Both the position numbers and the translations under genes were made by a program. Below, one piece after another: positions 35,173-39,220 of a DNA stretch of 39,220 bases. How positions within the stretch are numbered: position 1 is the stretch's first letter; each line of letters starts with the position of its first letter. The notes beneath the pieces were generated by a model. The model ran no database searches. It had not been told where the DNA came from and saw nothing but the letters and a program-made list of their open reading frames with translations. The DNA is from Candidatus Mediterraneibacter merdipullorum (lineage in GTDB: Bacteria; Bacillota; Clostridia; Lachnospirales; Lachnospiraceae), in assembly GCA_019117125.1 (NCBI GenBank), contig DXAL01000024.1:1-39220 (forward strand), in the 5' to 3' direction.

Positions 35173-36795
35173 CTATACATTTTTAATCTTTTTTTCAAAT
35201 TCTGTCGGAGTACATCCTTCGACCTGCTTAAACACTTTGAAAAAATAATTGTACTGGTTAAATCCAACTTCCGCGCTTATTTCTTTGATACGATAGCGCC
35301 CCTCCCGTATCATCTCCTTCGCTTTCTCAATCCGGATATTATTTAAATATTCCCCGAAATTGACGCCTGTATCGTGTTTAAACACTTTGCTCAGATAAGC
35401 GTAGTGAATCCCCATCTGTTCTGCAAGTTCCCGGAGGGATACGGCTGTCCTGTAATTGGTGTTCAGATAGCTTACCGCCTGGCTCGTATATTTGCTGTAA
35501 CCGCTCGATTCCAGTTCTTCCTGCTTTTTCAGCTCATCTATGATGTCCTGATAGAAGCGGCAGATTTCGCTGCTCATCTCATCTGCGGTATCCTGCCTCT
35601 TGATTTTTCCGTACAGAACGTGGAAATTTTCCTTCTCACGGATTTCTTCCAGATTCTTTTCTTCAATCACTTTATACCCGGCATTGAGCATCTCGACGAC
35701 ACCAAGTTCGATCACCATTGCCGGCACTTTTTCTTCCTTGAAAACACGAAAGACATTCCGGATATCATCCATACAGCTCTCATCCCGAGAGAGCAGTTTC
35801 TGATAAACCCGGCTGCCCTGGAATTTCCCCGCTTTCCCGTGTGATTCATGAATGCCTGCTGTCTCCGCTGCAGTGTAGTGATTATAAATCTTTCCCTTTC
35901 CCTCGAAGAATTTGTTTTTTAACAGTGCTTCGCACTCCCCGTAAGATTTCCTCAGCTCTTTCAGAGACATGCAGAGCCTTCCCAGACTGATGGAAAGGTC
36001 CACATTCATAAGCTTCTTCATATTCGTGTTCAGCTGACGGGCATATTGCGCGCTGGATGAGTAAATATAAAGCTGGCTCTTTACATTGCTGAAAGAGAGA
36101 AGTACGACATACCGTTCTTCGCTAATCTTTATGATGACCCTGTCCGGCACCTTTTCCGTCACTTTTTCGATGATGTTTCTGGCAGCATTCAAAAATATCC
36201 TCCGGTCCTCTTCCTGAAAACGTTCGGAAAGGTCTCCATACCCGTCAATCTCGCACATCATAATAACCGTACTGCTGACATCCAGGGAAATCCGATATTT
36301 CTTCAGGTCCTCTTCCGCTTTTTCCACAGAAATCTCATCCCGGAACATCTGGGAAAAGATTTTTTCACGCAGGACCGTCTGCCCTTCTTCTATCATCTCT
36401 TCCTGCGGCATTTCCTCTTTGTTCTTCCGAACCTGTTTCATCGCCTCAAGAAGCGCGCCTGTCATATTTTCCTCTGTCATCATATGTTTTAAGATATAAT
36501 CGATGCTGCCTTCCCGGAAGCTTTCTTTTACATAATGAAAATCTTTGTAACTGCTGATGGCGATCACCTGGAGGTCCGGTCGGAACTGCTTTGCCAGTCG
36601 GATGAGTTCCACTCCGTCGATACGGGGCATCCGCATATCTGTTATCAGAATATCCGGCTGACTGTCCCGGATGTATTCCAGAGCCTGATCCGCCTGTGTA
36701 AACTCCGCCGCCACTTTTGCGCCTTTGATATGAATCAGGTCTTTCATCTTCGTCAGCGCCAGCGCGTCATCGTCTACCAAAACAATATTTATCAT
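35173..36795 (-). CDS. AraC-type response regulator (YesN-like)
   Basis: The 540-residue regulator begins with a receiver domain (about 1-120): acidic pocket VDDDA, phosphorylation site D53 in DILITDMRMPRIDG, and the conserved lysine in IDYILKH. A long middle region follows (about 140-420). Two AraC helix-turn-helix motifs close the protein (LRELAEQMGIHYAYLSKVF and IKEISAEVGFNQYNYFFKVF). It probably activates the adjacent sugar ABC and glycosidase genes when phosphorylated. The start overlaps the kinase stop as ATGA. Confidence 0.94.
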   Translation of the reverse strand: MINIVLVDDDALALTKMKDLIHIKGAKVAAEFTQADQALEYIRDSQPDILITDMRMPRIDGVELIRLAKQFRPDLQVIAISSYKDFHYVKESFREGSIDYILKHMMTEENMTGALLEAMKQVRKNKEEMPQEEMIEEGQTVLREKIFSQMFRDEISVEKAEEDLKKYRISLDVSSTVIMMCEIDGYGDLSERFQEEDRRIFLNAARNIIEKVTEKVPDRVIIKISEERYVVLLSFSNVKSQLYIYSSSAQYARQLNTNMKKLMNVDLSISLGRLCMSLKELRKSYGECEALLKNKFFEGKGKIYNHYTAAETAGIHESHGKAGKFQGSRVYQKLLSRDESCMDDIRNVFRVFKEEKVPAMVIELGVVEMLNAGYKVIEEKNLEEIREKENFHVLYGKIKRQDTADEMSSEICRFYQDIIDELKKQEELESSGYSKYTSQAVSYLNTNYRTAVSLRELAEQMGIHYAYLSKVFKHDTGVNFGEYLNNIRIEKAKEMIREGRYRIKEISAEVGFNQYNYFFKVFKQVEGCTPTEFEKKIKNV

Positions 36796-38492
36796 GACTG
36801 CTCCTTTCTGAACGGAACTCTTACCGTAATACTCGTAGATATCCCTTCTATACTTTCTGCTGTTATCCCATACTGTTCGCCATAGTGAAGTTTTATCCTC
36901 TTCTCTGTATTTGACAGCCCAATTCCGTTGAACATCGCAATCTTACGTGTATCAAATCCACGTCCGTTGTCCAGCACGGTAATGACAAGGTCTTCCTCTT
37001 CCCGTTTTGCTTTTATGAATATAACGCCTTCCTGGTCCTCACTGTTGCCCTCAAGGCCATGCACAATCGCATTTTCCACGATCGGCTGTATCATAAATTT
37101 CAGAATCCGGGCATCCTCCGTCTCCGGTTCGATATCCATATAGTACCGGATCGGATAGACCGATTTATATTTATAAATCTCAATGTAGCACTCCGTATAC
37201 TGCAGTTCCGTCTTGAGCGTGACAAATTCTTTATCCTGCTCCATGCTGATGTGCAGCAGCTTCATAAAAGCATCCACCAGATGCTCTACATTCGTCACTC
37301 TCTGAATATAGCACAGATTTTTTATCGTGTTCAGTGTATTGAAGAGAAAATGGAGATTAATCTGTCCCTGAAGAGAACGTATCTCAAGCGCCATCTTCTC
37401 CTTTTCCTTTTCACGGATATCTTCGGTGAGCTGCTTGATGTCCTGCGTCATGATATTAAAAGCCTGAGAGACTTTTGCAAATTCGTCTTTTCCCTCCAGC
37501 TGAAGTTCTGTATCCATCCTTCCTTTACCAAATGTCTGTATCGCCTCTGTCAGGATATCGATATTTCTTCCAATCCACCGCGTAAGGATGTAAACAACTC
37601 CGAGGAGCATTCCCAGCATCAGGACAGTTATCAGTATTACGTTGAGAAAGCGCTCACCCATATTACCCAGAAGCTCGGCTACCGGAACTGCCACACTCAT
37701 CTTAAACGGCGAATATTCCCGGTTTCCCACCAGAAGCCATTCCTCGCCTTTCTCGTCCTTTACGATCGTCTTCTCATCCCCCGAGTCCCGATGCTCCATC
37801 GCGCTGACTATATTTGTTTCACCTGTCTGTTCATCAATCTCATCCGATGCATACAATAGTGTACCATCCTGCGTTCCTATCAGTATCAGTGCGTCATCGT
37901 GAAAAGCATCTTCAAAAGTATCTTCAAACTCACGGCTTTCCAGCGTGACCGCGCAGTATCCGATATTTTTCCCATAATATGTCAGAAAACGAAAGAGCAC
38001 GATCTTATCCGGATGGTATCGGTCATCCCCGATTCCCAGAATCAGATAGTTCTGTCCCACTTTTTCAAGCTTTCGTTCCAACTCCTCCCGGTTCAGAAAT
38101 CCATTCTCGATTTTCTGCCCCCGGACAAGACTGTCCCCGCTGTAGTTGCTTATTTCAATGGAATATATCTCCGGATTGCCCGTATAGATGTTTGTTATCA
38201 AAGTTTCCATACGCTCCGTCGCCTGGTCATTGAGATATTTATTCTCCCATTTATTGTTCAGATAACGGTCGACAATATTGTTGTTGTATGCAAGAGTCCC
38301 TATCTGATTATTGATAGACTCAATGGTGTCTGTCAGGATTTTATCGCGCTCCCTCAAAAGCAGATTCGTGGATTCAAATGCATTCTCCACGATCATTTCT
38401 TTTGAATAACGATACCAGAGACCTGAAATGAGCCCTGTCGTCACAATCAGAATGCAGCACAATATGATAGTAATCTTATATTTGAACTTCAT
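36792..38492 (-). CDS. Sensor histidine kinase (YesM-like, His_kinase/HATPase_c)
   Basis: A 566-residue membrane kinase. A helix near residues 7-27 is followed by a large extracytoplasmic sensing region (about 28-282), a second helix (283-304), a HAMP domain and a coiled coil to about 370. The phosphoacceptor is H381 in QINLHFLFNTLN. The usual motif is NPHFLFN, so Pro has become Leu. The ATP-binding part has VENAIVHG, LDNGRGFD and GIGLSNTEKR. It likely senses a sugar or its binding protein and phosphorylates the overlapping regulator. ATG 38492 follows GGAGGAG; an earlier in-frame start would read through the terminator hairpin and is rejected. Confidence 0.94.
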   Translation of the reverse strand: MKFKYKITIILCCILIVTTGLISGLWYRYSKEMIVENAFESTNLLLRERDKILTDTIESINNQIGTLAYNNNIVDRYLNNKWENKYLNDQATERMETLITNIYTGNPEIYSIEISNYSGDSLVRGQKIENGFLNREELERKLEKVGQNYLILGIGDDRYHPDKIVLFRFLTYYGKNIGYCAVTLESREFEDTFEDAFHDDALILIGTQDGTLLYASDEIDEQTGETNIVSAMEHRDSGDEKTIVKDEKGEEWLLVGNREYSPFKMSVAVPVAELLGNMGERFLNVILITVLMLGMLLGVVYILTRWIGRNIDILTEAIQTFGKGRMDTELQLEGKDEFAKVSQAFNIMTQDIKQLTEDIREKEKEKMALEIRSLQGQINLHFLFNTLNTIKNLCYIQRVTNVEHLVDAFMKLLHISMEQDKEFVTLKTELQYTECYIEIYKYKSVYPIRYYMDIEPETEDARILKFMIQPIVENAIVHGLEGNSEDQEGVIFIKAKREEEDLVITVLDNGRGFDTRKIAMFNGIGLSNTEKRIKLHYGEQYGITAESIEGISTSITVRVPFRKEQS

Positions 38493-38534
38493 CTTCTCTC
38501 CTCCGGAGCTGCCGTATTTGAAATCACTTTCTTT

Positions 38535-38543
38535 ATCATAGCA
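38535..38543 (-). promoter_or_regulatory. Candidate extended -10 promoter of the two-component genes
   Basis: On the minus strand TGCTATGAT gives an extended -10 element (TGnTATGAT) about 45 bases before the kinase start. No convincing -35 box is at the right distance. It is directly downstream of a terminator, where a new promoter is expected. Confidence 0.5.
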
Positions 38544-38564
38544 CACCTCTTTTCGGAAAGATAC

Positions 38565-38596
38565 AAAAACCTCCCAGGACATCTGTCCTGGGAGGT
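38565..38596 (-). terminator. Intrinsic terminator upstream of the kinase gene
   Basis: ACCTCCCAGGAC and its complement (38569-38580 with 38585-38596) form a perfect 12-base stem with a four-base loop and, on the minus strand, a TTTTT tail. It ends transcription from the gene at the right edge. Confidence 0.93.
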
Positions 38597-38753
38597 CGTG
38601 CAGCGCCTTGCGGCGTCTGGATCGTATCTTGTTGTATCCGATTAACATTTGGGTAAACGAAAATGGCGGAATTGTGGAGAGTTCGCTGGAATATGTTGCA
38701 GATGCGTTACAAACCGTCCAGGACTGAACATGATTGAGGACACCTCTCTTTTA

Positions 38754-39220
38754 TCATTTAAACGCCAGTTCCATTAATTCAGCAGCAATTTTTTTATCGT
38801 TCACCCGCATCATATTGTCTTCGATTTTTTCTTTCCCCAACAAATGAATATTTCCATACCAGATAATTTCCTGATCTATAACTGCAAAATTTTCGCAAGA
38901 GTCTTCTACTGATTTAACAAAAAAACCTGCCTGGCGCATATCTTCATGTAACTGCATCCAGAACGCTGCATCACCAAAACCATAATCATCCGGTTGTGAT
39001 TTTCCATATAAATGAGCCAGTATATCATTCACAGTCAACTGTTTATACGATTGATGGGGACAGTCTTTACAATTCATTTTCTCATGACGCATTTTAGGGC
39101 AGATGTTCTCCCACCGATTGTGACACTGTGTGTAATGTCCTGCTTCTCCTGTGGCTTTTTTCTCGCTCCGGCTTGCGTAAACATCCTGACGCCCCCAGAA
39201 TCTGGCATAAAATAAATTTG
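38754..39220 (-). pseudogene. Shortened TOTE-type conflict-system protein (primase zinc region joined to PLD-like end), partial
   Basis: The frame is open from the right edge to the stop at 38754, so the start is outside the window. The first part resembles the N-terminus of TOTE conflict-system archaeo-eukaryotic primase proteins: FWGRQDVYASR, a cysteine cluster with QCHNRW, ICPK and CKDCP, then LTVNDILAHLYG. Only about 20 residues later the sequence passes into a PLD-like helicase-type C-terminus (ENFAVIDQEIIWYGN, DNMMRV, IAAELMELAF). Full-length relatives have primase and helicase cores between these parts. The frame is intact across the junction, so it may be an internal deletion or a natural short form. 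An ATG at 39092 is in frame but lies inside the conserved region. Confidence 0.6.

Noticed and set aside
36792-38648. Longer kinase start at 38648
   Set aside because: The extra 52 residues read through a perfect intrinsic terminator and the promoter, and the ribosome site at 38492 is far better.

Overview
The window most likely comes from the chromosome of an anaerobic clostridium, probably Lachnospiraceae. Three things point there: strong AGGAGG-type ribosome sites with Gram-positive lipobox signals, a TsaB-RimI fusion protein, and purine synthesis finished by a PurO-type IMP cyclohydrolase next to a stand-alone AICAR formyltransferase. Gut-type sugar ABC importers and a YesMN-like two-component system fit the same picture. 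The species cannot be named from sequence alone. Every recognised gene lies on the minus strand, so transcription runs from high to low coordinates. No insertion sequence, CRISPR array or rRNA was seen.

1-13 kb is mostly housekeeping. A tandem pair of serine tRNAs (the GGA one cut by the window edge) has its own promoter inside the ispD tail. An operon-like series reads, in transcription order: CNNM/CorC-type membrane protein, PurO, AICAR formyltransferase, TsaE, TsaB-RimI, a small zinc-ribbon protein, RNase Z, TsaD and IspD. It supplies t6A tRNA modification, tRNA 3' processing, IMP and isoprenoid precursors. Upstream lie a CarD-like regulator, a hairpin-rich noncoding stretch, and a two-gene unit pairing a solute-binding lipoprotein with a 1036-residue MscS channel that carries two extracytoplasmic sensor regions. 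An AqpZ-like aquaporin follows.

14.1-24.1 kb is a more AT-rich catabolic module bracketed by two strong hairpin terminators. Its order is Zn-dependent dehydrogenase, thiolase, single-chain CoA-transferase, SMP-30-type lactonase, ribose-type ABC importer (ATPase, permease, binding protein), VOC enzyme, and a GntR/FCD regulator. No sugar kinase, isomerase or aldolase is present. The set suggests oxidation of an unphosphorylated sugar or polyol to a 3-oxo acid, CoA activation and thiolytic cleavage. This is the best candidate for an undescribed pathway in the window.

24.1-38.6 kb is a glycan-use locus: a YesMN-like kinase and regulator, an ABC importer without its own ATPase, GH2, GH65 and GH172 (DUF2961) enzymes, beta-phosphoglucomutase and an MFS transporter. 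GH65 with beta-phosphoglucomutase implies phosphorolysis of an alpha-glucoside to beta-glucose 1-phosphate and then glucose 6-phosphate. The right edge holds part of a shortened relative of TOTE-type conflict-system proteins.
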